64,000 bases of DNA from the NCBI RefSeq assembly GCF_026013605.1, contig NZ_JAPDPJ010000019.1, positions 26,091-90,090 on the forward strand, read 5' to 3'. The stretch is from Plebeiibacterium sediminum. GTDB lineage: Bacteria; Bacteroidota; Bacteroidia; Bacteroidales; Marinilabiliaceae. Below, one piece after another: positions 10,050-19,200 of this stretch. The notes under the pieces were generated by a model. It worked only from the letters and a program-made list of their open reading frames with translations, did not search any database and had not been told where the DNA came from. Within the stretch, counting starts at the first letter, position 1, and the number at the start of each line of letters is the position of its first letter. The translations under genes and the position numbers were made by a program.

Positions 10050-13000
10050 TTAGAATTTTAAATTAACTCCACAATTAATTGTTTTCATAATAGGATAGCG
10101 GTTTGAGCCATTACTTTCAGGGTCTGCAATACCATCAATATGATCCCATGTAACTAAGTTGTTAGCATTTACATAAAGTCTGCAATCGCTGATACCAACT
10201 GTTTTAATCCATCTGGTAGGAAGCGTATAACTTAACTCAATGTTTTTCAATCTAACAAAAGCACCATTCTTTAAGAAATAAGAGTTTAAACGCTGATTGT
10301 GGTCTCCGTTATTATCATAGTGTAATAAAGGATATTTAGCGTTAGCTAAGTTGTATTCTTCGCTTTGAGAAGGATCCCATCTGTCAAGGTGATGTTCTTT
10401 TACTTTACCACCACCAACAAAAGAATACATTGCTTCAGCATCGTAATATCTACTTACGTGATCAACTCCCTGGAACATTACACTAAAACCCCATCCTTTG
10501 TAATTACATCCTAATGATAAAGCATAAGTGTTTTCTGGAACATTACTAAAACCAATAACAGTTTCATCGCGTTCGTCAATAAATCCATCATTGTTAATAT
10601 CACGATATTTCAAGTCACCAACCTTTACATCTCCAAAAGTAGAAACTGGCATATCAGGATTTGCTAAATCAGCAGCAGTAACAAAACCATCACTAATTAA
10701 ACCAAAGTACTGTCCGATAGGATTACCTTCACGTTTTCTGTACTCGGTTTTTAAATCTGGCTCATCCATATCTTTAATCTCATTCTTAGCATGAGCAAAA
10801 GTTACGCCTACATTGTATGTAAAGTTCTCACCAATACTGCTGGCATGTTTTAATTCAATTTCGAAACCGCTGTTTTTAGTTTTACCTAAGTTACCAGCAG
10901 CCATTGTTACACCAACCCATTCAGGACGAGTAAGGAATTCAGTAAGAATATTATTACGTTCTTCGTTAAATACGTCAATATTACCGCTTAATAAACCATT
11001 CCATAATCCAAATTCAATACCTGCATTGTATTTGTTAGCGCGTTCCCATGTTACACCGTAGTTAGGATATTGTCCTTCGTAAATACCGGTGTATCCAGAT
11101 GTACCGAAACGGTAAGCACCACCTAACTGAGTCCATTTTTGCTCATATAAGAAACGTTGACGTACGCCATTAACTTTATAGATATCGTTACCCACCTGTC
11201 CGTAAGATGCTCTAATTTTTAAGTTATTAAGCCAGTCTTTAGTATTGCTCATAAATGCCTCGTTGTTTAATCTCCATCCAAGAGAGAATGAAGGGAAAAA
11301 TCCGAATCTTTTTCCTTCCATAAAGTTCTCAGAACCGTTATATCCAGCATTTATCTCTAATAAATAGCGATCATCGTATCCATAAGTTACACGACCAACT
11401 AAACCTTGATATCTTTGTGCTAAATCAGCCTGATGACGGTAGTCATTTTGGTTGTAAAGGATCATTGCAGTAACATCGTTTTTACCGAATTTACGTGCAT
11501 AGTTTAATTGATATTCAAAATATAACTTTAAAGTTGTTGTTTGATTGTTACCAGCATAACCTAATTCAGTATCACTATTGAATTGGTTGTAGGCATCAAT
11601 TGACTCATAGTTGCTTCTGTCATTAAGCTCATAAGTAGCAAAATTCGCAGTAAATCTTCTGTTATAGTATGCATCGTAGTCAAACGACATCATGGCTTTA
11701 GCTTTTAAACCTTCAGTAAGCCAGTCCATTTTGTAATCAACAATAAAGTTTGTTTCACTAATGGTATTGGTTGCTCTGTAAAAACCTGCCTTAGCTAAAC
11801 GAGCAGCAATGTTGTTTTGGTATTGCGAACTACCTCCATATAATGTTCTTTCAGAGTCTCCTTCTGGAATAGTATAGCTAACAGGAAATAACCAACCCGG
11901 AGTGTGGTTTATTTCATAAAATACTTCGCTAAAAGACGAACTTTCAGAAGTGTTTGGTCCGTTACGCTCCTCGAAACGAGTTCCGAAGTTAATAGAAGCA
12001 GTAAGATCTTGTGATAATAAAAAGTCAAGGTTAGCACGGAATGCGTATCTGCGGAAACTTGTATTTGATTTGTTTCCATATTTATCTAAACTTAAGTCTT
12101 TATATAAACCTTGTTGGTCGTAATACTCACCAGAAGCAAAATATCTCATTCTTTTTGTACCACCCTGTACGTTTACATTATAACGTTGTGCAGGAGCTGA
12201 AGAACGTAAAATTTCGTCATACCAGTCTACATTAGGATATAACATAGCGTTTAATCCGTCTAATTGACCAGCTGAAGACTGACGATACATATCTATATCA
12301 GAAGCAGAGAATTGAGATGGTAAACCATCATTTGATAATGCTTCTTCTAACAACATAACTGAGTTGTAAGAATCCAAATAAGTGTTTTCTCTTGTAGGGC
12401 TTTGTGATTGCCAGTTTGCAGTTAAACTTACAACTGGTTTTTGATCACGACCTCTTTTAGTTGTAACAAGGATTACACCGTTTGCACCACGTACACCATA
12501 TACTGCAGTTGCAGATGCATCTTTTAATACAGAAATAGCTTCAATATCATCAGGAGCAATCTGCGAAAAAGAACGTTCAACACCATCTACTAAGATAAGA
12601 GGTTGTCCGTCACCGGCAAATGTTGCACGTCCACGAATAAAGATTTGTGAGTCATCAGCACCCGGAGCACCAGATGACTGAGATGTTACCACACCAGGAA
12701 TTTTACCAGAAATAGCCTGAGTAATGTTGGCTGCAGGTGATTTCAAAATTTCCTTTGAAGACAATTGAGAGATGGCTCCAACTACACTTTCCTTTTTCTG
12801 TGCACCATAACCAACAACAACAACTTCTTCTAATTCCTGATCATCTTTACGTAATGTTACGTTGAAAGATGTTTGACCGTTTAAAGCGATTTCCTGGCTT
12901 GCAAAACCAATAAAACTTACAACGATTACTGATTGACTACCACTTACAGTAAGATTAAATTCTCCGTTAAAATCAGTAACGGTACCATTAGTAGTGCCTT

Positions 13001-13169
13001 TTTCAACAATAGTAGCACCAATAATTGTTTCTCCTGTATCGTCTTTTATTGTACCACTAATATTCACCGACTGTGCAAAAATATTTTGCCCGGCCAGAAA
13101 AAACATCAGTATTATCATCATACCTACCAATCGATAAGATGATGCTATATTACTTGTTATTTTTTTCAT
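10050..13169 (-). CDS. SusC/RagA family TonB-dependent transporter (pair 1)
   Basis: A 1039-residue protein with signal peptide ending IFAQ, then a carboxypeptidase-regulatory-like beta-sandwich (VNISGTIKDDTGETIIGATI). A TonB-box-like stretch EEVVVVGYGAQKKESV follows, then the plug (LILVDGVERSFSQIAPDDIEAISVLKDASATAVYGVRGANGVILVTTK) and a long beta-barrel ending CGVNLKF. It is the first transporter of the operon, 21 bp downstream of the LamG lipoprotein gene and 6 bp upstream of its SusD. Substrate is inferred from context as an arabinan-type glycan. Confidence 0.96.
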   Translation of the reverse strand: MKKITSNIASSYRLVGMMIILMFFLAGQNIFAQSVNISGTIKDDTGETIIGATIVEKGTTNGTVTDFNGEFNLTVSGSQSVIVVSFIGFASQEIALNGQTSFNVTLRKDDQELEEVVVVGYGAQKKESVVGAISQLSSKEILKSPAANITQAISGKIPGVVTSQSSGAPGADDSQIFIRGRATFAGDGQPLILVDGVERSFSQIAPDDIEAISVLKDASATAVYGVRGANGVILVTTKRGRDQKPVVSLTANWQSQSPTRENTYLDSYNSVMLLEEALSNDGLPSQFSASDIDMYRQSSAGQLDGLNAMLYPNVDWYDEILRSSAPAQRYNVNVQGGTKRMRYFASGEYYDQQGLYKDLSLDKYGNKSNTSFRRYAFRANLDFLLSQDLTASINFGTRFEERNGPNTSESSSFSEVFYEINHTPGWLFPVSYTIPEGDSERTLYGGSSQYQNNIAARLAKAGFYRATNTISETNFIVDYKMDWLTEGLKAKAMMSFDYDAYYNRRFTANFATYELNDRSNYESIDAYNQFNSDTELGYAGNNQTTTLKLYFEYQLNYARKFGKNDVTAMILYNQNDYRHQADLAQRYQGLVGRVTYGYDDRYLLEINAGYNGSENFMEGKRFGFFPSFSLGWRLNNEAFMSNTKDWLNNLKIRASYGQVGNDIYKVNGVRQRFLYEQKWTQLGGAYRFGTSGYTGIYEGQYPNYGVTWERANKYNAGIEFGLWNGLLSGNIDVFNEERNNILTEFLTRPEWVGVTMAAGNLGKTKNSGFEIELKHASSIGENFTYNVGVTFAHAKNEIKDMDEPDLKTEYRKREGNPIGQYFGLISDGFVTAADLANPDMPVSTFGDVKVGDLKYRDINNDGFIDERDETVIGFSNVPENTYALSLGCNYKGWGFSVMFQGVDHVSRYYDAEAMYSFVGGGKVKEHHLDRWDPSQSEEYNLANAKYPLLHYDNNGDHNQRLNSYFLKNGAFVRLKNIELSYTLPTRWIKTVGISDCRLYVNANNLVTWDHIDGIADPESNGSNRYPIMKTINCGVNLKF

Positions 13170-13190
13170 AATTAATATCTTGACTTAAGA

Positions 13191-15434
13191 TTAATTGCCT
13201 GCATATTTTGCAGTCATTATATTTGCTATTTGACTTTCAGAAAGTGCTACAGAATAAATAGCTACATCATCAAATTTATATGATGGGTCATTGTCACCCC
13301 AGTTCCATGCCTGATTACCCCCCAGACAAACATAAGGAAGTAAGTTACCTTGAGTTAAAGGACCTGAAATATATTGACCGCCTTTTGTTACTCCATCTAC
13401 AGTCCAACTGTTTCTAACAACACCATCTACGTAAATAGTTAAAGTTGTTTCAGTCCAAACTGCAGTGTAGAAATGCCAAGCACCATCATGTAACCAATCA
13501 TTAACAGCGTAATTTGCTCCTTCGTCATTTTGTTCGTTTGTAAAATCACACCATTCACCACTAGGACAATTCACTTGAGCAACAAGTCTTGATTGTAAAA
13601 TCATCATTGGTGTAGTGTTTGAGTTGTCAACAGGAGCTGCACCATAAGCAGAAAATAAAGGATACCAATTAAAACCAGTATCAGCAGTACCTTGATTTGC
13701 CCAGAATGAAATAGTCATTTCATTAGTTTGAGCATTTGAAATGTTAGAAAAGATATTGCTTGGTAATAATAAGTAGTTTGTTCTTTGAGCTTCAGTACCA
13801 CCTTCTCCTACATTGTAAAATACTTGTCCAAAGTATTGGCTGTCGTCAGAATTATCAGCAACAATTTCACCTGAACCAATAATTTGCTCTGTAGTTAAAC
13901 CATTTTCAAAATCCTGAGCATAAACAGGAGTTGGAATCACGTCTGGATTCGTGTATTTTTGATTAATGATTTCTTCAATTTGAGTTACCGATAAAGCTTC
14001 AGAATAAATAGCTACATCATCAAATTTATATGAAGGGTCATTATCTCCCCAATTCCAAGCCTGGTTACCACCTAAACAAATATAATTAAGTAGATTACCT
14101 TGAGTTAAAGGACCAGAAATGTATTGGCCTTCTTTTGTAACACCATCAACAGTCCAACTATTTCTAACCACACCATCAACGTAAACAGTTAATGTTGTTG
14201 AAGTCCATACTGCAGAGTAGAAGTGCCAAGCACCATCATGTAACCAATCATTAACAGCGTAATTTTCGCCATTGTCATTTTGCGCATTGGTAAAATCACA
14301 CCATTCACCACCAGGACAATTTACTTGAGCTACAAGTCTCGATTGTAAAATCATCATTGGAGTAGTGTTGGAATTATTGTTTGGAGCTGCACCATATGCA
14401 GAAAATAAAGGATACCAGTTAAAACCAACATCAGCAGTACCTTGATTAGCCCAGAATGAAATAGTCATTTCATTAGTTTGAGCATTGGTAATGTTAGAGA
14501 AAATGTTACCTGGTAATAATAGGTAATTAGTTCTTTGTGCTTCTGTTCCATCTGCACCTACATTATAGAATACTTTACCAAAGTATTGATTTTCTTCTGA
14601 GTCGTCAGTAACAACTGAACCGGATCCCACGATTTGTTCTGTAGATAAACCAAACTCAAAGTTCTGATAATAAATTGGTGTAGGAAGTTCAACTCCTGCA
14701 TCTTTTTCAATTGTGGGAACTTCAATATAATTGGCTGTAATAATGTTTCTAAACGTACTGATGTTGTCTACCCAAATTGAACCAGGAGCCGTTCCTGAAC
14801 CATATCCCAAATAAAAATATTGTAGAGAAGGAATTACATCAATAACTTTTTGGAAATCAATTTCTGAAGTAGAAACATTAAGAGTTTCTGCTCCATCTAC
14901 ATTTACTAAGTAACCCTCAGTGTTAATTACGATAGCTAAGTAGTGCCATTCGTTAGCTGAAAATAAATCTTCAGAAACACTATTAGATGTTGTTCCTTCT
15001 GGTGTTTCAAAAGTTAATGAGCCATTCTCTGTCATATACAATGTTGTTCCTTCATCGTTAGAAAATGAGAAAACTGCAGCATTGTCCGGATTAGTATCCG
15101 AAACTTTCACCCACATTGTAATAGAAATACCTTTTTGTAAAGATGCCTCATAAAGAGAACTGTTTGTTTTAATGTATCCTGTATTTAATTCAGGAACATA
15201 ACCAATAACATCATCCACAATAATTGAAGGATTTGTACCTCCTTCATATGCACCTAATGTAACTTCCTCGGGAAATTCTGAACCAAACTTCAATTCCCCC
15301 CTCAAAACCAGTTTTGGGTATACTTGATTTCCTGCTTCCGGGTCCATTTTTCCCCATTCAGAACAGGACCAGGTCCCCAGCAAACCGAAGATTGCTAATA
15401 CTAGCAAAAACTTGTTTGTTAGTTTCATTTTCAT
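13191..15434 (-). CDS. Surface lipoprotein with three LamG-like domains, probable glycan-binding protein
   Basis: The start is taken at ATG 15434 (MKMKLTNKFLLVLAIF), giving a lipoprotein signal with Cys24; an ATG five codons upstream is possible. A divergent concanavalin/LamG-like domain covers roughly residues 70-250 (ISITMWVKVSD, NEWHYLAIVI, YFYLGYG). Two nearly identical LamG-like domains of ~245 residues follow; both contain NEMTISFWANQGTAD, DGAWHFY, VDGVVRNSWTVDGV and YKFDDVAIYS. No catalytic motif was recognised. As first gene of the SusCD operon it holds the position often taken by surface glycan-binding proteins, and I recall a similar layout in the Bacteroides thetaiotaomicron arabinan locus. 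Binding of arabinan is inferred, not shown. Confidence 0.85.
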   Translation of the reverse strand: MKMKLTNKFLLVLAIFGLLGTWSCSEWGKMDPEAGNQVYPKLVLRGELKFGSEFPEEVTLGAYEGGTNPSIIVDDVIGYVPELNTGYIKTNSSLYEASLQKGISITMWVKVSDTNPDNAAVFSFSNDEGTTLYMTENGSLTFETPEGTTSNSVSEDLFSANEWHYLAIVINTEGYLVNVDGAETLNVSTSEIDFQKVIDVIPSLQYFYLGYGSGTAPGSIWVDNISTFRNIITANYIEVPTIEKDAGVELPTPIYYQNFEFGLSTEQIVGSGSVVTDDSEENQYFGKVFYNVGADGTEAQRTNYLLLPGNIFSNITNAQTNEMTISFWANQGTADVGFNWYPLFSAYGAAPNNNSNTTPMMILQSRLVAQVNCPGGEWCDFTNAQNDNGENYAVNDWLHDGAWHFYSAVWTSTTLTVYVDGVVRNSWTVDGVTKEGQYISGPLTQGNLLNYICLGGNQAWNWGDNDPSYKFDDVAIYSEALSVTQIEEIINQKYTNPDVIPTPVYAQDFENGLTTEQIIGSGEIVADNSDDSQYFGQVFYNVGEGGTEAQRTNYLLLPSNIFSNISNAQTNEMTISFWANQGTADTGFNWYPLFSAYGAAPVDNSNTTPMMILQSRLVAQVNCPSGEWCDFTNEQNDEGANYAVNDWLHDGAWHFYTAVWTETTLTIYVDGVVRNSWTVDGVTKGGQYISGPLTQGNLLPYVCLGGNQAWNWGDNDPSYKFDDVAIYSVALSESQIANIMTAKYAGN
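13194..14672 (-). repeat. Intragenic tandem duplication of a LamG-like domain (two ~740-bp copies)
   Basis: Copy 1 spans about 13927-14672 and copy 2 about 13194-13922, with a period near 750 bp. Long stretches of protein are identical, for example MTISFWANQGTAD, GFNWYPLFSAYGAAP and QAWNWGDNDPSYKFDDVAIYS. The DNA is also conserved, which suggests a fairly recent duplication. Confidence 0.95.
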
Positions 15435-15682
15435 AGTCTTTGTTAACATTAATATTTATGTTGCTTTTTGCATAAAGAATTTTTTTTAGTGATGTTTCTT
15501 TATGACCAATAATCACATCAAACAGCCTCAATTATCATTTTTTTTGGTTGAGGACTGTAATTTTCACTAACTCATATTTAAAAAATTTAATAATTACTAA
15601 ACAATTGACCCATTAAAAGGGGTGCGGTGTGGTTTTTAAGAATTTTTTCAGTTCTGCGATAAAAATGTTTTAAAATGTTAAT

Positions 15683-15690
15683 CAAATGTA
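15683..15690 (-). promoter_or_regulatory. Candidate -7 promoter box for the LamG-SusCD operon
   Basis: On the minus strand the sequence reads TACATTTG, an exact TAnnTTTG box. No TTTG lies about 19 nt upstream, as would fit an activator-dependent (HTCS-controlled) promoter. It implies a leader of roughly 240 nt. The rest of the 15450-16245 gap is AT-rich with no open frame. Confidence 0.5.
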
Positions 15691-15885
15691 CTCTGGCTTT
15701 ATAACTTAAAGGTTCATAATTATTTTTTTGAAGTGGATATTTGTTTACACAAATTTACCCATAGGTCAGAATTGTAAAATGCGCTGTATTCAGAGGATAA
15801 GGAGGACTTAAGAGGTGCTAAAACACTGGTGGGAGGGCTTGTGAGGGTGAAATAAGAGGCGTGAGCTATAATTAAGGGGTGAATT

Positions 15886-15916
15886 AATTATCCACCATAA
15901 AGAACTAATAATCCAC
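15886..15916. promoter_or_regulatory. Candidate regulator-binding direct repeats in the divergent region
   Basis: AATTATCCAC (15886-15895) and AATAATCCAC (15907-15916) are direct repeats exactly 21 bp apart, two helical turns. A related GTGGATATT lies in the opposite orientation at 15734-15742. The site is between the SusCD operon and the HTCS gene, where an AraC-type output domain would bind. The assignment is inference. Confidence 0.35.
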
Positions 15917-16023
15917 TTCAGGGGTCTTATATTTTAACATTTGACATCGTAATTTAAAGATTTACATGCTAAAAGAAGTTAAATTTAACATCTTGATAAG
16001 GGTAGAAAACCACCTAAGAGTAT

Positions 16024-16031
16024 TATTTTTG
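16024..16031 (+). promoter_or_regulatory. Weak candidate -7 box upstream of the HTCS gene
   Basis: TATTTTTG matches TAnnTTTG, 214 nt before the start codon. The region is AT-rich and such matches occur by chance, so confidence is low. Confidence 0.25.
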
Positions 16032-16233
16032 TTTTTTCAGGCTTGTGACCTATAGGTATTCAGATTGCAAAATATTAAGGAATATAATAAAAGGTTAAAA
16101 TTTAATATCTGTGATAGGTCTAATTATAATTCTAAGCCATTTTTAATGGTATAATTTCCATTACCATATTTGAGTTAATTAGTAGGTTTTGTGAATAATA
16201 ATAATTAAGAAAGCTGTATTTAATAATTGGAGA

Positions 16234-16239
16234 AGGAGG
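16234..16239 (+). promoter_or_regulatory. Shine-Dalgarno site that decides the HTCS start
   Basis: A full AGGAGG lies 6 nt before ATG 16246 and 18 nt before the in-frame ATG at 16258, favouring 16246. Strong Shine-Dalgarno sites are uncommon in Bacteroidetes, so it stands out. Confidence 0.6.
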
Positions 16240-16245
16240 GATTTA

Positions 16246-19200
16246 ATGTATTTGTTAATGAATAGGATTGTTTTTTTAAGGAGTATTTTATTGTTTGGCC
16301 TGTTGTCTGGGTTTTCTTACTTAAAAGGGAATCCTTACGATGTTTCCAGAATGTATGAGTATATTGATATATCCAATGGACTTCCTCAGAATACAGTTCG
16401 ATGTTTTGAAAAAGATAATTTTGGTTTTATCTGGATCGGAACAGATTACGGTTTATGTAGATATGATGGTTATGACTTTGAGTATTATAATGCATCTAAT
16501 AATTCTTTATCATTAAATGACAATAGAATTGTTGATATTCTTGCCGATTCAAGAGGACTGATATGGATTGTAACTCAAAGTGGAGTACAGATATTAAATT
16601 CAACCACGGATAAATTTATTGACGTTTCCAATAGCGATGTGCGTGAAATTCTTAGTAAAGATATCGTTCAGGTAGTAGAAGCCAATTCTCATATTTGGAT
16701 TGCAACTTTAAATGAAGGGATTTATGATTTAGAAGTAAAGAAAGGAAGTGCTGAAATTATAGTTCACTCACATTATGGATTAGGAACAAATGAAGGTGCC
16801 GTTTCTTGTATTACGTATGGTGAAGATGATCATATTTATGTAGGTACCAATAAAGATGTATATATGTTTAATCATGAGATTGGAGGATTTGAAAAAATAC
16901 AATTAGATATCCGAATTTCATTTGATGTTTACGTTCTTTATCAGGACGATGATTGTTTATGGATTGGAACAACTAATGGCTTATTCAGGTATTATCCTAA
17001 AACAAAACAATTGGATTGGTATGCCCACAACAGTTCCGATAAAAACACTATAGCTCACTCTAATGTTACGTCGTTAATAAAAGATGCTACAGGTAAATTA
17101 TTGGTAGGTACTCTGGGAGGACTTTGTGTTTATAACTCAGAAACCAATGACTTTTCGCAAATACGACTGTTCTCATCTGTTAATGGTGGGCCTAATTATG
17201 TGTTTGTTAGTGAGTTGTTTGCCGATAAAGAAGGTAATGTATGGATAGGTACAGAAAAAACAGGAGTAGTACACTCTAATGTTTTTAGTAAAAAGTTCTA
17301 TTCGTTTAAAGAAGATGATCAATACAAACCATTTAATTATAATATCATTAATTCTATTCACGTATCAGATATAGAGATATGGGTTGGTACAGCGGGAGAT
17401 GGATTGTATTGGTATAATAGAATTGACCAGTCTGTTAAGCATTTAAAATTTGGCCCGGGTAGTTCCGGTGGTTTAACAAGTGATTTTATTTCAGCTTTTA
17501 TTGAAGATCAGAAAGGAAATAAGTGGATAGGTGCATGGGGTACAGGAATACAAAAATTGAATATTGAAGATGGCAAGAATATATTCCGATCTTATCTACA
17601 CGCCCAGGGATTGCCATCAACTTTTATTTCTTGCTTTTATATAGGTTCCAGAGGAGAATTGATTGTTGGAACAAATAGTGGACTCGCTGTTTATGATGAA
17701 AAGAACAACTTATTTGTACCAGTGGGAATTACCAATGAGTATAATGCCTGGAAAGTAGGATGCATTCATGAAGATAATAAAGGTTTTTTGTGGGTTGGAA
17801 CTACTGATGGATTGTATCGCTTTAAGGCTGATTTAATTAGTCCGGACAGATCAGAAGAGCTCAGTAAATACGATGTTGTTACTTTTAAAAAGACAGCTCA
17901 GAAGGGAAGTTTGCCCAATGATTATATTACTTGTATTGACGAAGATAGTAATGGTAATGTGTGGGTTGGAACTTATGGAAATGGTATTGCGAAGTGTGTT
18001 GCAAATGAGGATGGATCTATAGTTTTTGAAAATTATACGGAAGAAGATGGACTAACCAATAATGTGGTATATAAGGTTTTGGTAGATGCAAATGATGATC
18101 TTTGGATTAGTACAGAAAATGGGCTGTCGCATTATAAAGTTAAGGACTCTTTATTTGTAAATTATTATAAAAAAGATGGCTTAAGAAATGATCAGTACTA
18201 TTGGTCGGCAGGTTGTAAAGATGACTCTGGTAATCTATATTTTGGAGGTTTAAGTGGATTAAACTTTTTTAATCCGGATAGTATTATCGATTATCCGTCG
18301 GGTTCCAAGACTTTTATTACAAAGTTGAATGTTGTAAATGATGTAGTTAGAGCAGGTGAAAAAAGACAAGGGATAATTCCTCTTACAAAATCTGTATTTA
18401 GTGCTGATACCATTCATCTTTCTTATAAAGACAATGTTTTTAGTTTCGAATTTTCGGCTTTGCCTTACTTCTTATCGAGTAAAATCAAATATGAATATCA
18501 ATTGGAAGGGGTAGATCAAAATTGGGTGGAAGTAGGAAGTGACAGACGCATTGCCTCTTATACCAACTTAAATGGAGGTGAATACTTGTTTAAAGTCAGA
18601 TCAACAAATATTGATGGCGTCTGGAATAAAAATTACTCTTCTGTTTTACTCATTATTGATCCTCCATATTGGCGAACTTCCTGGTTTAAAATTGTGCTAT
18701 TGCTGGCATTGGTTCTGTTAGCTGTAGTTTATGTGCGATATCGTTCCATCAGGATAACAGTTCAAAAACGAAGGTTGGAAAGGATTGTGGAGGAGCGAAC
18801 TGATGAAATAAAAGTGAAGAATGAACAACTTGAGCATAATTCTGAAATGTTGATAGCTCGTAATGAGCAGTTGGCGCAGCGTCAGGAAGAAATTGAAAAA
18901 CAAAAGAACCTGCTGGAGAAGCAGAATAAAGAGATTATATCACAACGTGATCAGTTAATTGAGCTTAATGAAGAAGTAGAGTCCATCCATCAAAGCAGGA
19001 TGCAATTTTTTACCAATATTTCGCATGAATTTCGAACTCCTTTAACATTGATCATCTCTCCAATTGAAAAGATGCTTAATGATAGCTTTTCCTTTTCAAA
19101 AGAAAACGTGAAGCATACCATTAGTTATGTAAAACGAAATGCGGAGCGCTTGTTGATGTTAACCAATGAGATATTGACCTTCAGGAAGTTTGAAGCGGGT

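Noticed and set aside
10528..11061. Plus-strand frames opposite the SusC gene
   Set aside because: They are antisense shadows of a long, well-conserved SusC coding region with no independent family features.
13194..14672. Insertion sequence or composite repeat
   Set aside because: The repeat is in frame within one gene, has no terminal inverted repeats and no transposase; it is a domain duplication.
15450..16245. Possible small RNA or gene in the long divergent gap
   Set aside because: No frame, terminator or strong hairpin was seen; only promoter-like and repeat motifs were kept.
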